Assembly: GCA_963812085.1 (NCBI GenBank)
Contig: CAWETL010000006.1
Span: forward strand, 372,001-436,000
DNA from: SPDF01 sp963812085
GTDB lineage: Bacteria; Gemmatimonadota; Gemmatimonadetes; Gemmatimonadales; GWC2-71-9
Direction: 5' to 3'
Length of the DNA stretch: 64,000 bases
Translations under genes and position numbers: made by a program
Part shown: in pieces, positions 53,421 through 61,175 of the stretch
Layout: each line of letters begins with the position of its first letter
Numbering within the stretch: the stretch's first letter is position 1
Notes under the pieces: generated by a model
Told to the model about the DNA's origin: nothing
The model's input: the letters and a program-made list of their open reading frames with translations, nothing else
Databases searched by the model: none

Positions 53421-54298
53421 TTGGCGAGCTGCTCGAGGAGGCCGGCCGCCCCCAGCCGCATCAACCTCGCTTCTGCATCGGTCCGGAGCGCGTCCGCCTC
53501 CGCTTCCTGGCCGAGCGCCCGGGCGGCGCGTGCCGCCACCGTCACGCATTCCGCCGCCAGCAACGCGCTGCCGAGCCGGTCCGCCTCGGACCGGGCGGCG
53601 ACCGCCGCCCGCAGTGACTCGGCAGCGTTTCCCCTCCCGAGATGGAGCAGCGCGCGGAGCCGGCCCGTCTCCGCGGCGCCGATCGGGTCCTCCCCCTCCG
53701 CGGCCAGCGCCGCCGCCCGGTCGATCTCGCGGCCTGCCAGCGCCCACTCCTCGAGCTCCAGGTGGAGTTCCGCCCGGCCGACGAGCACCAGGGAGCGCAG
53801 TGCGGCGTCGCCGGTGACTTCCGCGTGGCGGACCGCCTCCTCCGCTGCCCGCGCCGCATCGCTCCACTGCCGGAGCTGGCGGAAGGCGATGCCCAGGTTG
53901 TGCGAGGTCTCCGCCATGCCGCGGCGGTCGCCGAGGCGCTGGTAGGAGAGCAGGGCGGTGCGGTACAGGCTCAGGGCCAGCTCCGGCCGCCCGGTCAGGT
54001 GAGCCACCGATGCCAGGTTGTTGGAGGCCCGCGCGGTCATCAGGCTGTCGTCGAGCGTCTGCGCCAGTTCGAGCGCCGCGCCGAAGCAGTTCTCCGCGTC
54101 CCGGATCTGACCCGTCTCGAACGCCACCGCGCCCAGCAGGTTCTCGGAGCGCATCCGCCCGTCACCGTCCGCGCGGGCGCGGAAGCGCGCGGCCGCAGCG
54201 GCGGCCAGCGCGGCGGCACCGGGCAGGTTGCCCTGGCGCATCGCGGCGGTGGCGTCGCGGAGTACGGTGCCGGGATCGGCGGCGGGAGGCGTGGTCAT
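53405..54298 (-). CDS. Tetratricopeptide-repeat protein
   Basis: 297 residues from ATG 54298. At least five TPR-type helix pairs: MRSENLLGAVAFETGQIRDAENCFGAALEL, SNNLASVAHLTGRPELALSLYRTALLSYQ, SHNLGIAFRQLRQWSDAARAAEEAVRHAE, and degenerate later ones. No signal peptide, so cytoplasmic. It lies eight bases after the lipoprotein gene, as the last gene of the leftward cluster with the sigma-54 activator; probably a scaffold or adaptor. The longer reading upstream overlaps the lipoprotein gene and is not used. Confidence 0.75.
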   Translation of the reverse strand: MTTPPAADPGTVLRDATAAMRQGNLPGAAALAAAAAARFRARADGDGRMRSENLLGAVAFETGQIRDAENCFGAALELAQTLDDSLMTARASNNLASVAHLTGRPELALSLYRTALLSYQRLGDRRGMAETSHNLGIAFRQLRQWSDAARAAEEAVRHAEVTGDAALRSLVLVGRAELHLELEEWALAGREIDRAAALAAEGEDPIGAAETGRLRALLHLGRGNAAESLRAAVAARSEADRLGSALLAAECVTVAARAARALGQEAEADALRTDAEARLMRLGAAGLLEQLANEWGA

Positions 54299-54305
54299 CG
54301 AGGCG

Positions 54306-54920
54306 TCAGTAGGCGATCGCGTACCGGGTGAATCCGTACAGATCGGCGTTGCACTCGTCGAGTTCCTGGACGTTGACCGTGCTGACGACCGAGTAATTCT
54401 GGCCCACCTGCTCCTGGCGCCAGATCGCCAGCTCCTGCTTGATCGTGGAGTCCGCCGCGTCCACGTTGCCGTCCTCGTTGTAGTCGCTGTTGGCCTCGCC
54501 ATATTCGATCTTGAGCTCGGCCGGAATGTTCGGGTCGAACTTCAGCCCGCTCGGCTCGAACTGGAACTGCACGAGCGTCGGGTCAGGCACGCGCACGGTG
54601 ATCAGCACGGAATCGCCCACCTGGAACGGCGTGCCGTCCGGCCGGGTCAGCAGCGAGGGGGCGTCGACGCGCAGGCGGAGGTACTCCTCCCCCGGGCCGG
54701 TGCCGTTCGAGTTGGTGAAGTAGATCTTGAGCTCGCGGTCCTGCCCCTTCACGGCGTAGAAGGAATCCACCGGATTCCAGATCGCCGGGCTCCCGGGCGC
54801 GAGCTTGATGATGGACAGGTCCGTGGGCGGCTTGACGCCGCCGGTGCTCGGCCCGCCGGAGTCGCTGCACGCCGCCAGCGCCGCAGCGAGGATAAGAGAC
54901 AGTACGCGGGCACGTCGCAT
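54306..54920 (-). CDS. Lipoprotein with EF-hand-like loop
   Basis: 204 residues from ATG 54920. Lipoprotein signal (LSLILAAALAACSDSGG, lipobox Cys about residue 18), then a beta-rich domain. Near the C-terminus is DYNEDGNVDAADSTIKQEL, a Ca2+-binding loop of EF-hand/dockerin type followed by a helix. Envelope protein of unknown role, 29 bases downstream of the sigma-54 activator gene and in the same transcriptional direction. The cluster context (lipoproteins with similar acidic loops) suggests a shared Ca2+-linked function; this is inference. Confidence 0.7.
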   Translation of the reverse strand: MRRARVLSLILAAALAACSDSGGPSTGGVKPPTDLSIIKLAPGSPAIWNPVDSFYAVKGQDRELKIYFTNSNGTGPGEEYLRLRVDAPSLLTRPDGTPFQVGDSVLITVRVPDPTLVQFQFEPSGLKFDPNIPAELKIEYGEANSDYNEDGNVDAADSTIKQELAIWRQEQVGQNYSVVSTVNVQELDECNADLYGFTRYAIAY

Positions 54921-54949
54921 GGGAAATCCTTTCACGAGTACGAATCGCA

Positions 54950-56287
54950 TCAGTCGTCCTGCTGGTCGAGCACCCGCTGGAGGCGGGGCCGGGAAATGCC
55001 GAGCCGGCGAGCTGCCGCGCTCTTGTTGCCATCACAAACCGCCAGCATCGCCTGTACCGCCGCCATCGTGATCGTCGCCAGGTCCGCCGGGAACGGCAGC
55101 GCCCCCTTCGGCGTCGTCTCTTCCTCCGGCCGGGCCTGGGCGAGATCGAGGACGGATACCTGCAGCGTCCCCGGATTCGACAGCACCAGCGCCCGCTCCA
55201 CCGCGTTCCGTAGTTCCCGCACATTGCCCGGCCACCGGTGGGCGCGCAGCGCCATGCGGAAGTCCGCGCCCATCACCGGCACCGGCAGCCCGTAGCTTGC
55301 GGCGAGTCGGGCGGCGAAGGTCTCGGCCAGCAGCTCGAGGTCGGCGCCCCGCTCCCGGAGCGGCGGCAGGACCAGCCGCACCACGTTCAGCCGGTAGTAC
55401 AGGTCCTCGCGAAAGGTCCGGTCCACCACCGCCCGGGCCAGGTCGAGGTGCGTCGCGGCGAGGAGCCGGATGTCCACCGTCCGCGTCGTGGTGCCGCCCA
55501 CCCGCCGGATCTCGCGGTTCTCCAGCGCCCGGAGCAGCTTGGCCTGCAGCTCAAGCGGCAGGTGACCGATCTCGTCGAGGAAGAGCGTCCCGCCGTGCGC
55601 CTGCTCGAACAACCCGGGCTTGGCCGCGACCGCTCCGGTGAACGCCCCGCGCTCATGCCCGAAGAGCTCGCTTTCCAGGAGGTTCGCGGGGATCGCCGCG
55701 CAGTTCACCTCGACGAACGGCTCCGCGGCGCGCGGGCTGGCGTAGTGGATCGCTCGCGCCAGCAGCTCCTTGCCGGTCCCTGTTTCCCCGCCCAGCAGCA
55801 GCGTCACGTCCCGATGCGCGGCCACCCGCCGCGCCTGCTCGAGCACTTGAGTCAACCCGGGATGCCGTCCCACGATCGCGGCGAACCCGGTCCCCTGGAC
55901 CTCCTCTGCGGCGAACCCCGCCGCGTCGACTCGCGCGTTGGCCGCGCGGATGTCCCGTTCCAGCGACCGTCGCAGAAGGTCGAGGTCGTCCGGCAGGGCC
56001 AGGTAGTCCCGCGCGCCCGCCCGCATCGCCTCGGCCGCCAGCCGGTGATCCGTCGCCGAACCGATGAAGTACCAGGGGGTTCCGTCCAGCGCCGGCAGCT
56101 GTGCCAGCGCTTCCCCTTCCCGACCTCCCGCGAGCACCATCACCGCCGCGGGTCGTTCCGGTGGGGCTCCGCCCCCGGGCGGCCGCACATGGAGCCGGCC
56201 GCCCGCTTCCGTCACCAGGGTGGTGAGCGCTCCCTGGAAGCTGTCGGAGACGACGACCGCTTCCACCCACGGGAGGCGCTCAGCCAT
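54950..56287 (-). CDS. Sigma-54 activator (bEBP) with degenerate receiver domain
   Basis: 445 residues. N-terminal domain (about 1-115) has receiver-like alternation (ATDHRLAAEAMRAGARDYLALP) but no acidic pocket or phospho-Asp. AAA+ domain: Walker A GETGTGKELLARAIH, the sigma-54 contact GAFTGA in ELFGHERGAFTGA, Walker B GGTLFLDEIGHLP, sensor/arginine elements (REDLYYRLNVVRL, HRWPGNVREL). C-terminal Fis-type helix-turn-helix (GNKSAAARRLGISRPRLQRVL). It opens sigma-54 promoters; the two promoters just upstream of its neighbours are its likely targets. It lies 17 bases after the first lipoprotein paralogue, so may be in the same transcript, giving positive feedback. Confidence 0.94.
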   Translation of the reverse strand: MAERLPWVEAVVVSDSFQGALTTLVTEAGGRLHVRPPGGGAPPERPAAVMVLAGGREGEALAQLPALDGTPWYFIGSATDHRLAAEAMRAGARDYLALPDDLDLLRRSLERDIRAANARVDAAGFAAEEVQGTGFAAIVGRHPGLTQVLEQARRVAAHRDVTLLLGGETGTGKELLARAIHYASPRAAEPFVEVNCAAIPANLLESELFGHERGAFTGAVAAKPGLFEQAHGGTLFLDEIGHLPLELQAKLLRALENREIRRVGGTTTRTVDIRLLAATHLDLARAVVDRTFREDLYYRLNVVRLVLPPLRERGADLELLAETFAARLAASYGLPVPVMGADFRMALRAHRWPGNVRELRNAVERALVLSNPGTLQVSVLDLAQARPEEETTPKGALPFPADLATITMAAVQAMLAVCDGNKSAAARRLGISRPRLQRVLDQQDD

Positions 56288-56304
56288 GCCGGGCGCGTGG
56301 CGAG

Positions 56305-57126
56305 TTACATCCCGCCGTGATGACCGTCTCCACCCATGTTTCCGCCGTCGCCCACGCTGCCACTCTCCGTGTGATCGTCGCAGCCGTTGTGATTCTCGTC
56401 CTCGAACGTCTCGAAGGACTGATGGATGTTCTGGTTGACCAGGCTTTCGTTGACCCCACCCGCGTTGGCGGTCGTCGGATCGATGAGCTTGCCGTCCGTC
56501 CCACGGAACCAGGTGCCGATGTCGATGAACAACGTGAAGTCGGCGCTGGTGGAATCCGTGACGACGAGCGGCGGGGAGATATGCGTCTCCTGCTTGGCGC
56601 CCACGGCGGTCTCGTAGGTGAACGGCGTGCCGTTCCAGGTGCCGGTGACCCGGATGCTCACGCCGGCGAAATCGGGATGCAGGGCCAGGAAGGCGTCGCT
56701 GCTGTCACTCCTCGGCGCATGGACCTTGAGCTCGAACTCGTCGTAGCTGCCCGGCGTCACCGGGACGGTCATGACGGTCGTGGCACCGGTCGAGAGTGGC
56801 AGGTCGAGCAGGTACGGGCCAGACTCGAGCTCCTCGCAGCCCTCATGGCCGCCCGCGCACACGGTGGTGTCGGTCTGCATCTCGGACTGCTTGAGCTCGA
56901 CCTCGCGCACCACCATCTGCACCTGGTTGATCACGAGGGTGTCGGTCGAATCGCCGAAGGCGACCGGCGCGCCCATGACCCCGGCGCTGGGCGCGGCTCC
57001 GGTGGCGGCGCGGGTGGCGATGTTGAATTGGACTTGCGAGCCGGTGGTGGCAGGCCCGGACGAATCGCAGGCGGCGAGCGCCCCCGCGAGGGTCAGGGCA
57101 CCGGCCAGACGCATGGAAAACGACAT
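56305..57126 (-). CDS. Envelope lipoprotein A (tandem paralogue, sigma-54 promoter)
   Basis: 273 residues from ATG 57126. Lipoprotein leader (LAGALTLAGALAACDSSG). The body is beta-rich: TDTLVINQVQMVVREVELKQ, EELESGPYLLDLPLSTGA, GTWNGTPFTYET. The C-terminal part has NIHQSFETFEDENHNGCDDH then a Gly/His-rich tail. D-E-N-H-N-G-x-D is Ca2+-loop-like. No family name is certain; some resemblance to DUF4382-type lipoproteins. It shares about 65 nearly identical bases with the next paralogue. About 54 bases from ATG to the -24/-12 promoter. Confidence 0.72.
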   Translation of the reverse strand: MSFSMRLAGALTLAGALAACDSSGPATTGSQVQFNIATRAATGAAPSAGVMGAPVAFGDSTDTLVINQVQMVVREVELKQSEMQTDTTVCAGGHEGCEELESGPYLLDLPLSTGATTVMTVPVTPGSYDEFELKVHAPRSDSSDAFLALHPDFAGVSIRVTGTWNGTPFTYETAVGAKQETHISPPLVVTDSTSADFTLFIDIGTWFRGTDGKLIDPTTANAGGVNESLVNQNIHQSFETFEDENHNGCDDHTESGSVGDGGNMGGDGHHGGM

Positions 57127-57179
57127 GGCGACACTCCAAAGAACTGGGGACGGAACGGGACGGGTGACGACCCCTCTAA

Positions 57180-57195
57180 GGCAACGGAAGTGCCA
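57180..57195 (-). promoter_or_regulatory. Sigma-54 (-24/-12) promoter of lipoprotein A
   Basis: Minus strand TGGCAC, 5 bases (TTCCG), TTGCC: the GG and GC dinucleotides are exactly 10 bases apart, as sigma-54 requires. Predicted start near 57170, about 44 bases before the ATG. Confidence 0.8.
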
Positions 57196-57282
57196 CCAAT
57201 TCAACTTCGCTTAAGATACTGTGAAACAATGGGTTACGATGCCATTCGCTGCGCCTGGGCAATCCTCCAACGCAACGGAAGA

Positions 57283-57306
57283 ATACCGGCCGTAACGATT
57301 CGTTGC
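57283..57306. promoter_or_regulatory. Upstream activator element, copy 1
   Basis: ATACCG, four variable bases, TAACGATTCGTTGC. The core AACGATTCGTT is a palindrome around one central base. It ends 88 bases and its palindrome 99 bases upstream of the -24 box, suitable for an enhancer-binding protein that loops DNA. Confidence 0.7.
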
Positions 57307-57434
57307 AACAACCATAGTCGGGTCCCCGTCCAGTCTCTCCCCGCCGTCCGGCCGGGAGCGCCGAACGCATCCGGGGACCGTGGTCCTCACCACTGCCCCC
57401 GGAGTACGTCCAGCCCTGCCTGGCGGGTCGGGAG

Positions 57435-58196
57435 TTACTTCCCGCCGTGATCGTCCGTGCCGTCGTGGTTCTCGTCCTCGAAGGCGTCGAAGGACTGGGT
57501 GATGTTGCTGTTGACGCGGCTCTCGTTTGGCCCACCGACGTTCGCGGTCGAAGGATCGACGAGCGCGCCCCCGGCGTCACGGAACCAGGTGCCGACATCG
57601 ATCATGAGGGTGAAGTCGGCGCTGGCGGTCTCGGTAATGACCAACGGCGGCGCGATGTTGAGCTCCTGCTCGGCGCTCACGTCGGTCGTGTAGGTGAACG
57701 GCGTCCCGTTCCAGGTGCCGGTGACCCGGATGCTCACGCCGGCGAAATCGGGGTGCTGCGTGATGAACGCGGTGTCGCCCTCGGGCCTGCGGACCTTGAA
57801 CTCGAGTTCGTCATAGGTGCCGGGCGTCACGTCCACGGCCACGACCGTCGAGGCACCGCCCGTCAGCGGCAGGTCGAGCAGGTACGGACCGGACTCGAGC
57901 TCCTCGCAGCCGTCCGTGCCACCGGTGCAACCGGCCGGCACGTCCGAGCGCTTCAGTTCGACCTCACGCACCACCATCTGCACCTGCGTGATCACGAGCG
58001 TGTCCGTACCGCTGCCAAACACGACAGGCGCCAGCCCCATCGCCATCGCCGGAGCCGCCACGACGCCGGCCGCCGCGGGCCGCGTCGCCACATTGAACTG
58101 GGCCTGCGAGCCGGTGCTGGCAGGGCTGGAGGAATCGCACGCCGCCAGGGCGCTGACGAGCGAAAGCGCGCCAAGTACGCGCATGGGGTACGACAT
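57435..58196 (-). CDS. Envelope lipoprotein B (tandem paralogue, sigma-54 promoter)
   Basis: 253 residues from ATG 58196. Same plan as lipoprotein A: leader VLGALSLVSALAACDSSS, TDTLVITQVQMVVREVELKR, EELESGPYLLDLPLTGGA, GTWNGTPFTYTT, and a C-terminal SFDAFEDENHDGTDDHGGK with a Ca2+-loop-like acidic motif. It lacks the long His-rich extension of A. Identity at DNA level over about 65 bases (57690-57754 against 56614-56678) suggests recent duplication or gene conversion. Farthest upstream gene of the leftward cluster. Confidence 0.72.
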   Translation of the reverse strand: MSYPMRVLGALSLVSALAACDSSSPASTGSQAQFNVATRPAAAGVVAAPAMAMGLAPVVFGSGTDTLVITQVQMVVREVELKRSDVPAGCTGGTDGCEELESGPYLLDLPLTGGASTVVAVDVTPGTYDELEFKVRRPEGDTAFITQHPDFAGVSIRVTGTWNGTPFTYTTDVSAEQELNIAPPLVITETASADFTLMIDVGTWFRDAGGALVDPSTANVGGPNESRVNSNITQSFDAFEDENHDGTDDHGGK

Positions 58197-58251
58197 CTGG
58201 AACCTCCGAAAGAGTAGGGAAAGTGGTTGTCCGCTCCACGCCCTCTCGATT

Positions 58252-58267
58252 GGCAACGGCGGTGCCA
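58252..58267 (-). promoter_or_regulatory. Sigma-54 (-24/-12) promoter of lipoprotein B
   Basis: Minus strand TGGCAC, 5 bases (CGCCG), TTGCC, with GG and GC 10 bases apart. Predicted start near 58242, about 46 bases before ATG, the same geometry as copy A. Confidence 0.8.
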
Positions 58268-58353
58268 GCCATGCCGAAATTCCTAAAATGTTCAATAACA
58301 ACGGTTTGCATTGATTTGCATCGACAATCGACAGCGGGTATCGGAACGAGGGG

Positions 58354-58377
58354 ATACCGCCTATAACGATTCGTTGC
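58354..58377. promoter_or_regulatory. Upstream activator element, copy 2
   Basis: Same layout as copy 1: ATACCG, four variable bases, TAACGATTCGTTGC. Palindrome starts 98 bases upstream of the -24 box, within one base of the distance in copy 1. The surrounding sequence is not otherwise conserved. Confidence 0.7.
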
Positions 58378-58480
58378 GGCGGGGCCTTGCCGGGTGCTCG
58401 GTCCCGAGTCGTTCCTCCATATATTGGTATCGGGAGATTGATCCGCTCACCGGCCCGCATCCGCGCCAATCGAGGCCACG

Positions 58481-58690
58481 ATGACCAGCCCCACGCATCC
58501 GCTCCGCCGCTCCGCCAGCAACCGCATGATCGCCGGCGTCATCAGCGGACTCGCCGACTACTTCGAGCTTGACCCGACGTTGCTTCGGGCGCTCTATGTC
58601 GTCGTCTCCATCATCTCGGCGGCGTTCCCCGGCATCCTCGTGTACATCATCCTCTGGATGGTCATCCCCGACGAGGGGAGTGTCACGTGA
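58481..58690 (+). CDS. PspC-domain protein
   Basis: 69 residues. LRRSASNRMIAGVISGLADYFELDPTLLRALYVVVSII is the PspC domain core; a membrane helix (AAFPGILVYIILWMVI) and PDE end follow. PspC proteins sense inner-membrane stress with PspA or act as small membrane sensors. No pspA neighbour. Its last four bases overlap the GTG start of the peptide-binding lipoprotein gene. Confidence 0.9.
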   Translation: MTSPTHPLRRSASNRMIAGVISGLADYFELDPTLLRALYVVVSIISAAFPGILVYIILWMVIPDEGSVT

Positions 58691-60285
58691 GGCGTGTCGC
58701 GGTCCTGCTGCCCCTCCTCGCGCTGGCCGCTGCCTGCGCGCCCGAGAAAACGCCCTGCAATGAATGCGGCACGGTGGTGGTCGCGGCCGCCGGCGAGCCC
58801 TCGACGCTTTTTCCGCCGCTCATCTTCGAGGCCGTCGGGCGCGATATCACCGACCAGGTGTACGAACGGCTGGCCGACCTCGCCCCGGGCGCCGCGCCGA
58901 TCGACCCCGCCGGCTACCGGCCGGCGCTCGCGGCGAGCTGGGAGCGGGTGGACAGCCTGACCTGGCGCTTCCACCTCCGCCCCGGCGCGCACTGGCAGGA
59001 CGGTGCGGCCGTCACGGCCGCCGACGTCGTGTTCTCCTTCGAGGCGTACGCCGACCCCGCGCTCGACGCCGATGCACGCGCCGCGCTGCAGGGCCAGGTG
59101 ACGGCGGCGGCGGTCGACTCCACTACGCTGCTCCTCCACTTTGCGCGCGTCTATCCCGAACAGCTGTACGACGCCACCTGGCACGTGCGGATCCTGCCGA
59201 AACACATCTGGGATTCCATTCCGCGCGACCAGTGGGCGGCCGACACGGCCCTCGCGCACGTCGTGGGCAGCGGGCCGTATCACGTGGCCGAGTGGGCGCG
59301 CGGCCAGTCGCTCCGGCTCGAGTCGGCGCCCGGGGCCTCGTGGCCCATCTCCACGATCATCTGGCGCTTCGTGCCCGACCCCGACGCGGCCGTGAACCTC
59401 CTCCTCTCCGGCGACGCCGACCTGGTGGAGCAGCTCGGTTCGCCCGCCCGGGTGGCGCGCGCGGCCGCCGACACCAACGTCCGCCTCATCCGCTATCCCT
59501 CGGCGGTGTACGGCTTCCTCGGCTTCCACCTCCGCGACGCGCAGGGCCGCCGCCATCCGCTGCTGGGCGACCGGGACCTGCGCCGGGCGCTGGCGATGGG
59601 CGTCGACCGTCAACGCCTTGCCGTGGGGATTTTCGGCGAGGGCACGGCGGCGCCGCCCGGTCCGATGTCTCAATTGCTCTGGATCAACCACGTGGGGATC
59701 GCGCCGCTGCCCTTCGATTCGACCGCCGCGGCGCGCGCGCTCGACTCGCTGGGCTGGGCTCCGGCCAAGGACGGCATCCGGCGCCGTCGAGGACAGCAGC
59801 TTCGATTCGACATTCTCGTTCCCGGCACCAGCCCCGCTCGGCGAGACCTGGCCCAGGCGCTGCAGCAGTCGTGGCGCGCGCTCGGCGTGGACGTGACGGT
59901 GACCTCGGTGGACTTCCCGGTGTTCAACCAGCGGCTCGCGTCGGGCTCGTTCGACAGCTACATCGGCACCTGGCTCGACGAGCCCAGCCCCCGGGGGCTG
60001 ACCGACCAGTGGACCCGCGCTGGGTGGAAGAAGCTGAACTACGGGCAGTACGACAATCCGCAGTTCGATGCCCTCTTTGTCCGCGCGCTCGCGGCGCCCG
60101 ACACCGCCAGCGCCGCCCCGCTCTACCGCGCCGCGATGGACACGCTCAACGCCGACGCTCCGGCGCTGTTCCTGTTTGCCCCCTCTCAGGTGGCCGGCGT
60201 ATCACGGCGCATGGAAGGGGTGACGATCAACCCCTACTCGTGGATGAGCGGCGTGCGTACCTGGCGGGCGGGGCCGAAGCGGTGA
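58687..60285 (+). CDS. ABC transporter peptide/nickel-type substrate-binding lipoprotein (SBP_bac_5)
   Basis: 532 residues from GTG 58687. Lipoprotein leader (LLPLLALAAACAPEK). The family's LTWRFHLRPGAHWQDGAAVTAADVVFSFE, GSGPYHVAEWARGQSL, DRDLRRALAMGVDRQRL and RRDLAQALQQSWRALGVDVT motifs are in order. Binds oligopeptides or similar in the periplasm. No permease or ATPase genes accompany it, so it must use an unlinked transporter or have another role. Stop overlaps the exonuclease GTG start (GTGA). Confidence 0.9.
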   Translation: MRRVAVLLPLLALAAACAPEKTPCNECGTVVVAAAGEPSTLFPPLIFEAVGRDITDQVYERLADLAPGAAPIDPAGYRPALAASWERVDSLTWRFHLRPGAHWQDGAAVTAADVVFSFEAYADPALDADARAALQGQVTAAAVDSTTLLLHFARVYPEQLYDATWHVRILPKHIWDSIPRDQWAADTALAHVVGSGPYHVAEWARGQSLRLESAPGASWPISTIIWRFVPDPDAAVNLLLSGDADLVEQLGSPARVARAAADTNVRLIRYPSAVYGFLGFHLRDAQGRRHPLLGDRDLRRALAMGVDRQRLAVGIFGEGTAAPPGPMSQLLWINHVGIAPLPFDSTAAARALDSLGWAPAKDGIRRRRGQQLRFDILVPGTSPARRDLAQALQQSWRALGVDVTVTSVDFPVFNQRLASGSFDSYIGTWLDEPSPRGLTDQWTRAGWKKLNYGQYDNPQFDALFVRALAAPDTASAAPLYRAAMDTLNADAPALFLFAPSQVAGVSRRMEGVTINPYSWMSGVRTWRAGPKR

Positions 60286-61172
60286 GCGCCGACTTCGAGT
60301 CGCTCGCGGGGACGCTCGAGGCCACCGGAGATTTCCGCGTCCTTCGCCGGTTCGTGCCGCCCTCGCGCTACCACGAGGGTGACGGCTCGCCGACGAAGAC
60401 GGCCCTGGTGGTAGACGTCGAGACGACGGGGCTCGACCCGGTCCGGGACCGGATCATCGAGTTCTGCGGGGTGCCGTTCGAGTATGAACCGGAGAGCGGC
60501 CGGATCCTGGGCGTGGGCCCCGCCGAGAGCTTTCTCGAGGATCCCGGCCGGCCGATCCCGGCCGAGATCTCGCGGCTCACGGGAATCACCGACGCGATGG
60601 TGGCGGGGAAGACCATCGACGAGGCGGCGGTGGGCCGGCTCGTGGCGGGCGCGGGGCTCGTCATTGCGCACAACGCCGGGTTCGACCGGCCGTTCGTGGA
60701 CCGCCGACTCGCCGCGTTCAAGGACAAGAGCTGGGCCTGCTCGCAGAAGGAGGTTCCGTGGAAGGCGCTCGGCGTGAGTTCCGGGGCCCTCGAGTTCCTC
60801 CTGATGAAGCGCTGCGGGCTCTTTTTCGACGGCCATCGCGCCGACGCCGACTGTCACGCCTTGATCCGGCTCCTGCAGGAACCGTTCGACGACGGCTCGC
60901 TGCCGTTCCGCCACCTGCTCGAATCGGCGCGGACGCCGGCCTGGCAGGTCTGGGCGCTCGACGCCGCGTTCGACAAGAAGGATCTCCTCAAGCAGCGGCG
61001 CTACCGCTGGAGTGGAGGGGAGGGCGGCCGGCCGAAGGCGTGGTACCGGACGATGTCGGTGGCGGAGTACGAGAGCGAGAAGGAGTGGCTGAAGGAGGCC
61101 ATCTACGGGGGGCGGGAAGGCTGGCGCGCCGACAGGATCGACGCGAGAAAGCGGTATACAGAGGAGGCCTAG
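60282..61172 (+). CDS. DnaQ-like 3'-5' exonuclease
   Basis: 296 residues from GTG 60282. Exo I VVDVETTGLDP (Asp-Glu), Exo II IAHNAGFDRPFV, Exo III HRADADCHALIRL: the DEDDh catalytic set is complete. GRPIPAEISRLTGITDAMV is the conserved substrate-side motif. A C-terminal extension of about 90 residues (AFDKKDLLKQRRYRW, AKAWYRTM-like) is typical of stand-alone members. It probably trims DNA or RNA ends in repair. Coupled to the upstream peptide-binding gene. Confidence 0.9.
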   Translation: MSADFESLAGTLEATGDFRVLRRFVPPSRYHEGDGSPTKTALVVDVETTGLDPVRDRIIEFCGVPFEYEPESGRILGVGPAESFLEDPGRPIPAEISRLTGITDAMVAGKTIDEAAVGRLVAGAGLVIAHNAGFDRPFVDRRLAAFKDKSWACSQKEVPWKALGVSSGALEFLLMKRCGLFFDGHRADADCHALIRLLQEPFDDGSLPFRHLLESARTPAWQVWALDAAFDKKDLLKQRRYRWSGGEGGRPKAWYRTMSVAEYESEKEWLKEAIYGGREGWRADRIDARKRYTEEA

Positions 61173-61175
61173 GAC

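Larger units (their letters stand above)
57127..57434. other. 308-bp regulatory region between lipoprotein paralogues
   Basis: Noncoding. It holds the sigma-54 promoter (57180-57195) and upstream element (57283-57306) for lipoprotein A; the rest is the tail of the preceding transcript. No other gene is seen. Confidence 0.7.
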
